This document shows positions 20,272 to 28,830 of a stretch of DNA of 64,000 nucleotides, piece after piece (the stretch's first letter is position 1; each line of letters opens with the position of its first letter). Position numbers and translations under genes: made by a program. Origin of the DNA: Mycobacterium kubicae (lineage in GTDB: Bacteria; Actinomycetota; Actinomycetes; Mycobacteriales; Mycobacteriaceae); contig NZ_CP065047.1 of assembly GCF_015689175.1 (NCBI RefSeq), positions 1,426,001 to 1,490,000 on the forward strand, read 5' to 3'. The notes under the pieces are model-generated. The model saw only the letters and a program-made list of their open reading frames with translations, was not told the origin of the DNA and made no database searches.

Positions 20272-21342
20272 GTGGCGAAAGGTAGCTGGCGCAGGCTGAG
20301 GCGGCTCGACGAGACGTTGACGGCGCAGCCCAGTTACGCGCTTGTGGGCGTACTGCGCATTCCGCAGGGGCGGGTCAGTCCCGCGGGCATCATCTCGCGC
20401 CGCGTGGCCATCGCGGTCGTCGCGTTGCTGGCGGCAGCGGTGATCGTCTACCTGGACCGCGACGGGTACCGCGACGCCCAAGGCGACCGGCTCACGTTCG
20501 TCGACTGCTTGTACTACGCCGCTGTCACGCTTTCCACCACCGGATACGGCGACATCACCCCGATATCGGAGTTCGCGCGGGCGATCAACATCCTCATCAT
20601 CACGCCGCTGCGGATCGCGTTCCTGATCTTGTTGGTCGGAACGACGCTCGAGGTGGTCACCGAGACGTCCCGCCAAGCATTCAAGATCCAGCGTTGGAGG
20701 AGCAGAGTGCGTAACCACACGGTCGTCATCGGCTACGGCACGAAGGGCAAGACGGCCATCGCCGCGATGCTCAGCGACGAGGTGGTGCCCGGTGACATCG
20801 TCGTTGTCGACACCGACCGCGCGGCCCTGGACCGTGCGGCGGCGGCCGGCCTGGTCACCGTGCACGGCGATGCCACCAAGTCCGATGTGCTGCGGCTGGC
20901 GGGGGCTCAGCACGCCGCCTCGATCATCGTCGCCGCCAGCCGGGACGACACCGCTGTGCTGGTGACGTTGACCGCACGGGAGCTGTCGCCCAAGGCCAAG
21001 ATCGTCGCGTCCATCCGGGAAGCCGAAAACCAGCACCTGTTGCAGCAATCCGGAGCGAACTCCGTGGTGGTGTCCTCGGAGACCGCCGGCCGGCTGCTGG
21101 GCCTGGCGACCACCACCCCGAGCGTGGTCCAGATGATCGAGGACCTGCTCACGCCGGATGCCGGCCTGGCCATCGCCGAGCGGGAGGTGGAGCAGTCCGA
21201 AGTCGGCGGCTCCCCCCGTCATCTACGCGACATTGTGCTCGGCGTGGTGCGCGACGGGCAGCTGCTGCGCATCGGCGCCCCTGAGGTGGATGCCATCGAA
21301 GCCAGCGACCGGCTGCTCTACATCCGAAGCGCGGCGCACTAG
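20272..21342 (+). CDS. potassium-channel-like protein with TrkA-N (RCK) domain (Rv3200c-like)
   Basis: A 356-residue two-helix channel subunit. TM1 spans about residues 44-60, the pore loop carries the selectivity filter TTGYGD at residues 89-94, and TM2 follows at about 102-122. The rest is a cytoplasmic RCK module starting VVIGYGTKGKTAIAAML, a Rossmann fold with an acidic VVVDTDRAAL strand end, followed by a TrkA-C-like part. The layout is that of MthK-type tetrameric K+ channels gated by ligand binding to RCK; this is inferred from the fold. GTG start; lies 62 bp after adnB and precedes nudC. Confidence 0.9.
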   Translation: MAKGSWRRLRRLDETLTAQPSYALVGVLRIPQGRVSPAGIISRRVAIAVVALLAAAVIVYLDRDGYRDAQGDRLTFVDCLYYAAVTLSTTGYGDITPISEFARAINILIITPLRIAFLILLVGTTLEVVTETSRQAFKIQRWRSRVRNHTVVIGYGTKGKTAIAAMLSDEVVPGDIVVVDTDRAALDRAAAAGLVTVHGDATKSDVLRLAGAQHAASIIVAASRDDTAVLVTLTARELSPKAKIVASIREAENQHLLQQSGANSVVVSSETAGRLLGLATTTPSVVQMIEDLLTPDAGLAIAEREVEQSEVGGSPRHLRDIVLGVVRDGQLLRIGAPEVDAIEASDRLLYIRSAAH

Positions 21343-21383
21343 TGGCGACCGCAAGCGCGGCCGTGGCGATCGCAAGCGCGGCG
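21342..21383 (+). repeat. 21-bp tandem duplication
   Basis: Two adjacent 21-bp copies, starting at 21342 and 21363, differ at two positions. They occupy most of the short space between the channel gene and nudC, beginning at the last base of the channel stop codon. It looks like a simple slippage duplication; I see no promoter or hairpin in it. Confidence 0.8.
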
Positions 21384-21415
21384 CAGCCGCGTGCAGCGGG
21401 TCGCCACCAGGGAGC

Positions 21416-22345
21416 ATGACCATGGATTTTCAGCTGCGGGAAATACCGCTGCTGTCGCGCGTGGGCGCGGACCGCGCCGACCAACTGCGCACCGACATCG
21501 AGGCGGCCGCCGCCGGCTGGCCCGACGCGGCACTCCTACGGGTCGATTCGCGTAACCAGGTGATGGCCGTCGACGGCAAAGTGCTGCTGGGCGCGGCCGC
21601 CGCCCTGGGTGACAAGCCGCCGCCCGACGCAGTCTTTCTCGGCCGCATCGAAGGGCAACGCCATGTCTGGGCCATCCGCAGCCCATTGGAGCCGCCGGAC
21701 GACCCGAACGTGCACGCCGAAGTGGTGGACCTGCGCCGACTCGGGCGCGTCCTGGACGACACCAGCAGCCAGTTGGTGTCGTCGGCGACCGCGCTACTCA
21801 ACTGGCATGACGCCGCCCGCTTCAGCCCCATCGACGGCACCCCGACCAAACCGGCCCGGGCCGGCTGGGCGCGGGTCAACCCGATCACCGGCCACGAGGA
21901 GTTCCCGCGCATCGACCCGGCGGTGATCTGCCTGGTGCACGACGGCGGTGACCGTGCCGTGTTGGCACGTCAGGCGGTGTGGCCGGAGCGGTTCTTCTCG
22001 CTACTGGCCGGATTCGTCGAGGCCGGGGAGTCGTTCGAAGTCTGCGTCGCCCGCGAAATCCGCGAGGAGATCGGCCTGACCATCAGCGACGTGCGGTACC
22101 TGGGCAGTCAGCCTTGGCCGTTCCCGCGCTCGCTCATGGTCGGGTTCCACGCCGTAGCCGACCCCGACCAGGAATTCTCCTTCAACGACGGAGAGATCGT
22201 CGAGGCCGCCTGGTTCACCCGCGATGAGGTCCGAGAAGCGCTGGCCGCCGGCGACTGGAGCAGTGCTTCGAACTCCAAACTCCTTCTGCCTGGCTCCATT
22301 TCGATCGCGCGGGTGATCATCGAATCCTGGGCCGCGCAGGACTGA
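21416..22345 (+). CDS. nudC: NAD(H) pyrophosphatase NudC
   Basis: A 309-residue Nudix hydrolase that cleaves NADH to NMNH and AMP and, in this family, can decap NAD-capped RNA. The Nudix box starts at Gly199 in GFVEAGE and ends in REIREEIGL. The NudC-specific motif SQPWPFPRS follows about 17 residues later. The four zinc-binding Cys of E. coli NudC are absent here: the equivalent stretch reads RFSPIDGTPTKPARAGW. The start is the ATG at 21416 or the one at 21422; GGGAG at 21410-21414 is better spaced for the second. Confidence 0.92.
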   Translation: MTMDFQLREIPLLSRVGADRADQLRTDIEAAAAGWPDAALLRVDSRNQVMAVDGKVLLGAAAALGDKPPPDAVFLGRIEGQRHVWAIRSPLEPPDDPNVHAEVVDLRRLGRVLDDTSSQLVSSATALLNWHDAARFSPIDGTPTKPARAGWARVNPITGHEEFPRIDPAVICLVHDGGDRAVLARQAVWPERFFSLLAGFVEAGESFEVCVAREIREEIGLTISDVRYLGSQPWPFPRSLMVGFHAVADPDQEFSFNDGEIVEAAWFTRDEVREALAAGDWSSASNSKLLLPGSISIARVIIESWAAQD

Positions 22346-22360
22346 GCGCCCCGCAAGCGC

Positions 22361-23005
22361 TTACTTGATCCGCTCGGTTATCGTCTGCATGACCGTGGCC
22401 GCGATCCGCTCGGCGGGTTCGATGCCCACCACGCCGACCGAAATCAGCACCGAATTCTTCGCCTTGTACAGGTGGCTCCAGCCCTGATCGATGATCTTCA
22501 GCGTGGTGGGATCGGACTTGTCGAGGGTGAAGTCGTATTTTGGGTCGTGCAACGCGGTGCACGCGGTCAGCGACGACTCCAATTGATTGAGCGCGTTGCG
22601 GGCCGCCAGCGCATCCGGGTAGATCGCGACGGCCTGGCTCACCGAGTCGACCAGCGCGTTGCCGCCGGGGTCTATGTCGTCGGTGACGCCGCTGTAACCC
22701 GCGCTGCGGAACTCCGTCCAGCCGCTTGCGAACGTTAGATCGCTGGTGCCCGCGGCCCGGCACGGACCCGGAGCGTTCAAGTCCCCGGGCGGCGGATGAC
22801 GCAGGTCCGCGTGCGAATGCGACGTCAGCTCTTCATAATTCGCGATGCGACGCACCTCTTCGACGCTGACGATCAAGGCATCGACTCCCGAGGGTCCGCT
22901 ATTGGTCTTGGCCGCCGAGTTGCTGTGCGAACACGCCGAAGTCGCCACGACCGCGGTGCACGCCATGGCAGCCAACCTGCGCGCGGCCGATGCCATGGTG
23001 CTCAT
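22361..23005 (-). CDS. lipoprotein with PknH-like sensor domain
   Basis: A 214-residue exported protein. The N-terminus has a short basic stretch, a hydrophobic segment and a lipobox-like ATSAC with Cys24, so it is probably lipid-anchored. The mature part resembles the extracellular sensor domain of kinase PknH: an early EVRRIANYEELTS helix, conserved Cys in APGPCRAA and LTACTALH that probably pair, and a C-terminal hydrophobic strand NSVLISVGVVG. Function unknown. It lies 46 bp downstream of mrx1 and converges with nudC, 15 bp away. I do not recall an equivalent gene at this spot in M. tuberculosis. Confidence 0.8.
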   Translation of the reverse strand: MSTMASAARRLAAMACTAVVATSACSHSNSAAKTNSGPSGVDALIVSVEEVRRIANYEELTSHSHADLRHPPPGDLNAPGPCRAAGTSDLTFASGWTEFRSAGYSGVTDDIDPGGNALVDSVSQAVAIYPDALAARNALNQLESSLTACTALHDPKYDFTLDKSDPTTLKIIDQGWSHLYKAKNSVLISVGVVGIEPAERIAATVMQTITERIK

Positions 23006-23051
23006 CGTAAGGGCCAGCAGGCCCCCCGACTCAGCAAAAACGCCGAGGCGC

Positions 23052-23297
23052 CTAGCTGGCGAGCTTGGCCTTGACCTCGTTGGCGCTGGGGTTGGTCATC
23101 GTCGAGCCGTCGGCGAATTTCACCGTCGGCACTGTCCGGTTACCGCCGTTGACCGAACCCACGAATTCCGCGGCCTTCGGGTCCTGTTCGATGTCCACCT
23201 CGTCATAGGAGATGCCTTGGGCCTTGAGTGCTTTCTTTAACCGGAAGCAGTAGCCACACCAGGACGTCGTGTAGATCGTGAGCGCCGCGTTGGTCAT
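23052..23297 (-). CDS. mrx1: mycoredoxin-1 (glutaredoxin-like)
   Basis: An 81-residue glutaredoxin-fold protein with the CGYC active site at residues 14-17 (TTSWCGYCFRLKK), plus the TVPTV cis-Pro motif and a C-terminal GSTMTNPSANEV helix. By family knowledge mycoredoxin-1 reduces mixed disulfides between proteins and mycothiol, the mycobacterial counterpart of glutathione. It diverges from uvrD2, and is followed on the same strand by the lipoprotein gene. Confidence 0.93.
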   Translation of the reverse strand: MTNAALTIYTTSWCGYCFRLKKALKAQGISYDEVDIEQDPKAAEFVGSVNGGNRTVPTVKFADGSTMTNPSANEVKAKLAS

Positions 23298-23421
23298 GAC
23301 TGGTTAACGTAGCGGGGCCGCGAAGCATTCCGTGTCGCGGGTACCGGCGGTGGCCAGCGCGAATCGAACTCGGCGTGGCGACATGCCCGGTTTGTCAGCG
23401 ACCGCTGCCAAGATGGACGCC

Positions 23422-25521
23422 ATGCCGATGGTCGCCGACGCACTGACCGCCGGGCTGGACGACGAGCAGCGCGAAGCCGTCTTGGCCCCGCGCGGGCCCG
23501 TTTGTGTGCTCGCCGGTGCCGGAACCGGCAAAACCCGCACCATCACCCATCGCATCGCCCAACTGGTGGCCAGCGGGCACGTCGCCGCCGGCCAGGTCTT
23601 GGCGGTCACCTTCACCCAGCGGGCGGCAGGGGAGATGCGCGCCCGGCTGCGGGCCTTGGACGCCGCGGCCCAAAGCGGTGCCAGCGTCAGCGCCGTGCAA
23701 GCGCTGACCTTCCACGCCGCCGCGCACCGCCAACTGCGCTACTTCTGGCCGCGGGTGGTGGGCGACACCCGCTGGGAACTGCTGGACACCAAGTTCGCCG
23801 TAGTCGCCCGCGCGGCCAGTCGCTGCCGCATCAATACCAGCACTGACGACGTGCGTGACCTGGCCGGCGAGATCGAGTGGGCGAAGGCTTCGCTGATCGG
23901 CCCGGAGCAATACGCCGGCGCGGTGGCGGCCGAGGGCCGCGACACCCCCCTGGACGCCGAGAAAGTCGCGGCGGTCTACGCCGCCTACGAGGCGCTCAAG
24001 GTCCGCGACGAGTCGGTCGCCATGCTCGACTTCGACGACCTGCTGCTGCACACCGCAGCCGCCATCGAAAACGATCCCGCGGTAGCCGAGGAATTCCGCG
24101 ACCGCTACCGCTGCTTCGTCGTCGACGAGTATCAGGACGTCACACCCCTGCAGCAGCGGGTGCTCTCGGCCTGGCTCGGCGATCGTGACGACCTGACCGT
24201 CGTCGGCGACGCCAACCAGACCATCTACTCGTTCACCGGTGCCTCGCCCCGCTTCCTGCTCGACTTCTCCCGGCGCTTCCCGGACGCCACCGTCGTGCGC
24301 CTGGAACGCGACTACCGCTCCACCCCTCAGGTGGTGTCGCTGGCCAACCAGGTGATCGCCGCCGCTCGCGGTCGTGTCGCCGGCAGCAAACTGCAGCTGG
24401 TAGGCCAGCGGGAAGCGGGTCCGGCGCCGTCCTTCCAGGAGCACCCCGACGAGGCCGCCGAGGCCAAAGCGGTCGCCACCTCCATCGGCCGGCTCATCGA
24501 GTCCGGTGTCGCGCCGTCGGAAATCGCCATCCTCTACCGCGTCAACGCGCAGTCGGAGGCCTACGAAGAAGCGCTCACCGAAGCCGGCATCGCCTACCAG
24601 GTCCGCGGTGGTGAAGGGTTCTTCAACCGCCAGGAGATCAAGCAGGCCCTGTTGGCGCTGCAGCGCGCGACAGAGCGAGGCGCCGACGGCGCGCTGCCGG
24701 AGGTGGTTCGTCAGGTGCTGGAACCGCTGGGACTGACCGCCGAGGAACCCGTCGGCACCCGCGCCCGGGAGCGGTGGGAGGGGCTCACCGCGCTGGCGCA
24801 ACTGGTCGACGACGAGGTGGCGCAACGCCCGGAGCTGCAGCTCGCCGGGTTGCTGAACGAGTTGCGGATGCGCGCCGACGCCCGGCACCCGCCCGTGGTT
24901 CAGGGTGTCACGCTGGCGTCCCTGCACGCCGCCAAGGGACTGGAATGGGACGCGGTGTTCCTGGTGGGTCTGGCCGACGGCACGCTGCCCATCTCGCACG
25001 CGTTGGCGCACGGACCGGAAAGCGAGGCCGTGGAGGAAGAGCGTCGACTGCTCTACGTCGGAGTGACCCGGGCCCGGGTGCATCTGGCGCTGAGTTGGGC
25101 GCTGGCCCGCGCCGCGGGTGGACGGCAGAGCCGCAAGCCGTCGCGGTTCCTCAACGGCATCGCCCCGCAGACCCGCGCCGAGTCGGCGCCCAACAAGTCG
25201 AAGCGCAATCGGAGCGCCGCGCGCTGCCGCATCTGCAACAACATGTTGACCACACCGGCGGCCATCATGCTGCGACGCTGCGAAACCTGCGCCGGTGACG
25301 TCGACGAAGAGTTGCTGTTGGCGCTCAAGGCGTGGCGGTTGGACATCGCCAAGGAACAGAAGATCCCGCCGTACATCGTCTTCACCGACAACACCCTGAT
25401 CGCCATCGCCGAACTGCTGCCGGCCGATGATGCCGCCCTGATCGCCATCCCGGGTATCGGCGCGCGCAAGCTCGAGCAATACGGCGCCGAGGTGCTGGAG
25501 CTGGTCCGCGCCCGCGCCTGA
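23422..25521 (+). CDS. uvrD2: ATP-dependent DNA helicase UvrD2
   Basis: A 699-residue superfamily 1A helicase, 3' to 5'. Walker A is GAGTGKT at residues 32-38; later motifs include [54 protein letters not shown] and [12 protein letters not shown] tetracysteine module follows (CRICNN and CETC, near residues 602-622), and the end is an HRDC domain ([15 protein letters not shown]). This layout distinguishes UvrD2 from UvrD1. I chose the ATG at 23422, which matches the length known for the M. tuberculosis protein; an in-frame ATG three codons earlier and a GTG at 23332 are alternatives. Confidence 0.93.
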   Translation: MPMVADALTAGLDDEQREAVLAPRGPVCVLAGAGTGKTRTITHRIAQLVASGHVAAGQVLAVTFTQRAAGEMRARLRALDAAAQSGASVSAVQALTFHAAAHRQLRYFWPRVVGDTRWELLDTKFAVVARAASRCRINTSTDDVRDLAGEIEWAKASLIGPEQYAGAVAAEGRDTPLDAEKVAAVYAAYEALKVRDESVAMLDFDDLLLHTAAAIENDPAVAEEFRDRYRCFVVDEYQDVTPLQQRVLSAWLGDRDDLTVVGDANQTIYSFTGASPRFLLDFSRRFPDATVVRLERDYRSTPQVVSLANQVIAAARGRVAGSKLQLVGQREAGPAPSFQEHPDEAAEAKAVATSIGRLIESGVAPSEIAILYRVNAQSEAYEEALTEAGIAYQVRGGEGFFNRQEIKQALLALQRATERGADGALPEVVRQVLEPLGLTAEEPVGTRARERWEGLTALAQLVDDEVAQRPELQLAGLLNELRMRADARHPPVVQGVTLASLHAAKGLEWDAVFLVGLADGTLPISHALAHGPESEAVEEERRLLYVGVTRARVHLALSWALARAAGGRQSRKPSRFLNGIAPQTRAESAPNKSKRNRSAARCRICNNMLTTPAAIMLRRCETCAGDVDEELLLALKAWRLDIAKEQKIPPYIVFTDNTLIAIAELLPADDAALIAIPGIGARKLEQYGAEVLELVRARA

Positions 25522-25551
25522 GCGGCTGCTGGGCGCGAACTCGCAGGTCAG

Positions 25552-25589
25552 AAAATCGGTTGTCAGTGACCGCGAGGACCGTCTAGCCT
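25552..25589 (+). promoter_or_regulatory. whiB7 promoter with AT-rich WhiB7 element
   Basis: AAAAT (25552-25556) sits 3 bases before TTGTCA (25560-25565), followed by an 18-base spacer and TAGCCT (25584-25589). The hexamers fit a SigA promoter, and an AT-rich block just upstream of the -35 is the known recognition feature through which WhiB7 with SigA activates its own gene. Transcription would start near 25596, giving a leader of about 330 bases before whiB7. Confidence 0.75.
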
Positions 25590-25634
25590 CGATAACGCAT
25601 TACGCCAATCACAGTTCGGAAGGGGGCGGCCACG

Positions 25635-25784
25635 ATGATCAGCAACACGTTCGGTGCAGGCGTGGCTGCCGCGGTACGTGCCGCGGCGAGCCTCCATGCC
25701 GCCCATGCCGCCGCACCGGCGGCAGCGGCCAAGCGCCGTATCGCCGCCGCGACTGCAGTGTCCGTGAATTGGGGCAGTACCTAG
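25635..25784 (+). CDS. whiB7 leader upstream ORF (49 codons)
   Basis: A 49-codon ORF starts with ATG at 25635, preceded by GGAAGGGGGCGG, and ends with TAG at 25784, 25 bases before the attenuator hairpin. The peptide is very Ala-rich, with APAAAAKRR in the middle and VNWGST at the end. Upstream ORFs in whiB7 leaders are known to sense ribosome inhibition: stalling on the ORF lets transcription continue into whiB7. The position between promoter and hairpin supports the same role here. Its Ala content may matter for the stalling. Confidence 0.7.
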   Translation: MISNTFGAGVAAAVRAAASLHAAHAAAPAAAAKRRIAAATAVSVNWGST

Positions 25785-25808
25785 GTATGTAAGCCCAGTT
25801 TCGCCGAA

Positions 25809-25844
25809 TGGCCACGGACCCGAAGTCGCAAGGATCCGTGGCCA
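25809..25844 (+). terminator. attenuator hairpin in the whiB7 leader
   Basis: TGGCCACGGA at 25809-25818 pairs perfectly with TCCGTGGCCA at 25835-25844 across a 16-base loop. A short T-rich tract (AGTTCTCT) follows. It lies after the leader ORF stop and 80 bases before whiB7, as expected for a conditional terminator that blocks whiB7 expression unless translation of the leader is disturbed. The remaining leader (25845-25924) shows nothing else I can name. Confidence 0.7.
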
Positions 25845-25924
25845 CAGTTCTCTGGTGAACAACCTTCCTGGCTCGGATCCCATCCCAAGGACAGCCAACC
25901 GACCAGGAAGCAGGTGCACAGGAC

Positions 25925-26200
25925 ATGTCAGCACTGACGGTCCCCAGACGAACGCTGCCCGCCCTGCCGTGTCACCGCGGCGATCCTGACCTGTGGTTCG
26001 CCGACACTCCCGCCGACCTCGAGCGCGCCAAGACGCTCTGCGTCGGCTGCCCGATCCGGCAGCAATGTCTCGCCGAGGCGCTGGATCGCGCCGAACCGTG
26101 GGGCGTATGGGGTGGCGAAATCTTCGACCGCGGCACCGTCGTGGGCCGCAAGCGTCCGCGCGGTCGTCCGCGTAAAGGGGAGAGTCCGGCCGCGGCTTAG
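25925..26200 (+). CDS. whiB7: transcriptional regulator WhiB7
   Basis: A 91-residue Fe-S protein that binds SigA and activates intrinsic antibiotic-resistance genes. Four Cys for the 4Fe-4S cluster are at residue 16 and in CVGCPIRQQC (39, 42, 48). The GVWGGE turn near residue 60 is followed by the AT-hook RGRPRK near residue 80, which separates WhiB7 from other WhiB proteins. The leader carries promoter, upstream ORF and hairpin, so expression is probably induced by ribosome-targeting drugs. It converges with the ABC1 kinase gene, 12 bp away. Confidence 0.95.
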   Translation: MSALTVPRRTLPALPCHRGDPDLWFADTPADLERAKTLCVGCPIRQQCLAEALDRAEPWGVWGGEIFDRGTVVGRKRPRGRPRKGESPAAA

Positions 26201-26212
26201 GTCGCGGCCGGG

Positions 26213-27553
26213 CTAGACGACGGCGGTATCGGGCTCGGTGAAGCCGGGGATCAGCTCCTCGGAAAGCTCCTTGATCGGCACGTGCGCATCCAACTGGCAC
26301 AGGATGGCGGCGACGGACGAGATCACCCGCATCGGAATGGCGAGCTTGACCGGTAGGTCCATCTGCCGTGCCGTCTTCAGTTGCGACACCGAGCGGTCGA
26401 ACTGGCTGACGGTCATCTTCTGCAGCCAGCGGCGGGTGTAGTGGAACACGTCGACCTGAATCGGCTCGACGTACTGGCGCAGCATCTCGTCGATGTCGAG
26501 GACCGAAACCTGCTGGCCCTTCTGGATGAACCCAGCCTTCTCCATTGTCGGCAACAGCAAGTCGTAATTCTTTTCCTTGGCCAGGCGCATGATCCGGCCC
26601 AGCTCGATCGGAAAGCCTCCGGGCAGGGGTGCCACCGCGCCGAAGTCGATGACGCCCAGCCGCCCGTCGGGCATGAGCATGAAGTTGCCCGGGTGGGCAT
26701 CGCCGTGCATCATGCCCAGCCGGCGGGGCGCGTCGAAGGTCAACTCGATGAGCAGCGTGCCGACCCGGTCGCGCTGCTCAGGGGTGCCGTTGCGGATGAT
26801 CTCCGCCATCGGTATCCCTTCGATCCACTCCTGGATGACCACCTTGGGCGCGCTGGCCACGATGTGGGGCACCAGGAAGTGCGGGTGCCCCTGGTAGGCC
26901 TTGGCGAAGGCTCGTTGGTTGTCCGCCTCGAGGCGGTAGTCGAGTTCCATTTCGGTGCGCTCGACCAATTCGTCGACGACCCCTTGCACGTCAGCGCCGG
27001 GGGAGAGCTGTTTGAGCACACCGACCATCCGCTGCATGGTCTTGAGGTCGGCGCGAAGGGCCTCGTCGGCGCCCGGGTATTGGATTTTGACGGCGACTTC
27101 GCGACCGTCGGACCACACCGCCTTGTGCACCTGGCCGATGCTCGCCGAAGCGATCGGGGTGTCGTCGAACTTCGCGAACCGCTCCCGCCACTTGGTTCCG
27201 AGCTGGGCGTCGAGGACGCGGTGCACCTTGTTGGCGGGCAGCGGCGGGGCGTCTTTTTGCAGCTTGGTCAGCGCCTCGCGATACGGCTCGCCGAATTGCT
27301 CGGGAATGGCGGCTTCCATCACCGACAGGGCTTGACCCACCTTCATCGCCCCGCCCTTGAGTTCGCCCAGGACGGTGAAGAGTTGGTTGGCCGCCTTCTC
27401 CATCAATTCGGCGTTGACTTCGTCTTTGGACTTGCCGGTCAGCCTCTTGCCGAAGCCCAGGGCTGCGCGCCCGGCCATGCCCACCGGGAGGCTGGCTAGC
27501 TTCGCATTGCGCGCCGCACGGCCACGCTTGATGTCTGCCACAACATCCATCAT
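26213..27553 (-). CDS. ABC1/UbiB-family kinase-like protein (Rv3197-like)
   Basis: A 446-residue member of the ABC1 (UbiB/ADCK) atypical kinase family. The diagnostic KGGAMKVGQ motif (near residue 67) precedes the kinase fold; ASIGQVHKA is the Ala-rich nucleotide loop, VAVKIQYPG holds the lysine, MHGDAHPGNF is the catalytic loop and VIDFGAV the metal-binding motif. Relatives act on isoprenoid-quinone lipids. In M. tuberculosis this gene was linked to antibiotic tolerance next to whiB7. I chose the first ATG of MMDVVADIKRG at 27553, which gives the family length; the frame is open about 40 codons further with unrelated sequence. Confidence 0.87.
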   Translation of the reverse strand: MMDVVADIKRGRAARNAKLASLPVGMAGRAALGFGKRLTGKSKDEVNAELMEKAANQLFTVLGELKGGAMKVGQALSVMEAAIPEQFGEPYREALTKLQKDAPPLPANKVHRVLDAQLGTKWRERFAKFDDTPIASASIGQVHKAVWSDGREVAVKIQYPGADEALRADLKTMQRMVGVLKQLSPGADVQGVVDELVERTEMELDYRLEADNQRAFAKAYQGHPHFLVPHIVASAPKVVIQEWIEGIPMAEIIRNGTPEQRDRVGTLLIELTFDAPRRLGMMHGDAHPGNFMLMPDGRLGVIDFGAVAPLPGGFPIELGRIMRLAKEKNYDLLLPTMEKAGFIQKGQQVSVLDIDEMLRQYVEPIQVDVFHYTRRWLQKMTVSQFDRSVSQLKTARQMDLPVKLAIPMRVISSVAAILCQLDAHVPIKELSEELIPGFTEPDTAVV

Positions 27554-27760
27554 CCATGACCACTGGTCGTTTTCGGTATTGATCTTGGCAACACCTGTTT
27601 GCAATACCGTCTCGCCGCACACCTCGCGCCCGCGCTGCCAGCGACAAAGCTCAGCGGCGTCCCGGAGGTCGGTCAAGTCACCCGCGCAAAGACGTATCTA
27701 TATGTACTGTCTTGCAGGTCTGTCGCCAACGCCACGTCCGGAGGGTGAACCGCAGGAATC

Positions 27761-27934
27761 ATGTCAGCGAAAACAGCGCAGCACGACGCCGCCGAAGCCT
27801 TGTACCGGGCCATCATCGAAACGCTGGACAAGCACCGGCACAAGGGCACTCTGACCGAGGCTGTGCTCGATGACCTGGGCAGGGCGTACGCGTCGATCTC
27901 AACCTGTGTGCCCGAACAGGGCCGGTTGGGCTAG
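27761..27934 (+). CDS. small hypothetical protein, 57 residues
   Basis: A 57-codon gene with ATG at 27761 and an AGGAATC site just upstream; an AT-rich block (TATCTATATGTACTGT) about 60 bases before it could hold a -10 element. The product is soluble and probably two helices (EALYRAIIETLDKHRHKGTL and TEAVLDDLGRAYASIS), with one Cys (STCVPEQ). I recognise no family. It ends 8 bp before the convergent cyclodehydratase-like gene. A role as a substrate of that neighbour is conceivable but unsupported. Confidence 0.6.
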   Translation: MSAKTAQHDAAEALYRAIIETLDKHRHKGTLTEAVLDDLGRAYASISTCVPEQGRLG

Positions 27935-27941
27935 CGCCGCG

Positions 27942-28811
27942 TCAACACGGACACAGTGGATGCTTGGTCCACCGCCGGGCCACGATCGAGGTGGTGGCCA
28001 GGTCGAATTCCAACGTGGCGTTCAGCGCCGGCGGCGGATCGGTTGATGCCAGCTGTCCACGCACGGCCGCGATCACCTGATTGATCTGGCTGAGCGCCAA
28101 TGCCGCGGTGGCAAGCAAGGTGGCGCGGTCGGCCACCCCGACCGCATCGCGCAGCTGGGCGGCGATGGCCGGCCACGCGGCGTCGCGGTCGCTGCGGTGC
28201 AGATCAGCGCATGCCAGGCAGCTGGTCACTCCTGGGATGACCAGCGGGCCGACCAGACCGGTCCCGTCCCGCACCCGGACCGGCAGGTGGGGCACCCGGC
28301 CGTTGTGCAGATCGCGCACCAGGCGCGGGTCGGTCACCAGGTAGTCGGACAGCACCACCAGGTCGACGGCGGGGTGCGCGACCCCGGCGTGCGGCTGGCT
28401 GCTGTGCCCGACCTTGGTCCCCGAGCAGCGCAGCGCCTGGACCAACAGGTCCGACAGCGGCCCACGGCCGTGAATCCGGATCGACGCCGCCCGGCCGCGG
28501 CCGCGGCGCTGCCCACCCCGCACCACCCCGGCGCTGACGAGTTGGCCGACCAGGTCGGTCATTTCCTGCAGGTCCAGCCCGCGGGAGCGGGCGTGACGGT
28601 GCAGTTCGGCGATCGGGACGGGCGATCGCATGGCGCGCAGCAGCGCCGCCAAGTCCGTGGCGGTCATGCCGCTGGGCGGGCGGATGAGCACGGCGCGGCG
28701 TGGGTCCCAACCGACCTGCACCGCGCCGTCGGGCCGCAGTAGCACCGGCATGGCCGGGTCCAGCGAATACGACGACGGCGTGGCCCGCGGCATGACGTGA
28801 CACTGTGCCAC
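27942..28811 (-). CDS. TOMM cyclodehydratase-like / E1-like protein (Rv3196-like)
   Basis: A 289-residue protein resembling the C (docking) part of azoline-forming cyclodehydratases, also called TOMM leader-peptide-binding proteins. After an N-terminal winged-helix-like part (PSGMTATDLAALLRAM, PIAELHRHARSRG) comes a reduced E1-like fold with the zinc-site Cys pairs CLAC (about residue 198) and CPC at the very end. The canonical ATP-binding loop is weak or missing, as usual in docking proteins. No YcaO partner lies in the window. GTG start at 28811, 19 bp after the DUF2342 gene, so the two are probably co-transcribed. Confidence 0.72.
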   Translation of the reverse strand: MAQCHVMPRATPSSYSLDPAMPVLLRPDGAVQVGWDPRRAVLIRPPSGMTATDLAALLRAMRSPVPIAELHRHARSRGLDLQEMTDLVGQLVSAGVVRGGQRRGRGRAASIRIHGRGPLSDLLVQALRCSGTKVGHSSQPHAGVAHPAVDLVVLSDYLVTDPRLVRDLHNGRVPHLPVRVRDGTGLVGPLVIPGVTSCLACADLHRSDRDAAWPAIAAQLRDAVGVADRATLLATAALALSQINQVIAAVRGQLASTDPPPALNATLEFDLATTSIVARRWTKHPLCPC

Positions 28812-28830
28812 GCGCGGCCGGTCGGCGAAC

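Noticed and set aside
23395..25479. 694-codon open frame antisense to uvrD2
   Set aside because: Long antisense frames are common at this GC content. The frame has no recognisable domain and uvrD2 on the other strand has every helicase motif.
26381..27499. 372-codon open frame antisense to the ABC1 kinase gene
   Set aside because: No domain or ribosome-binding site, and the opposite strand codes for a clear family member.
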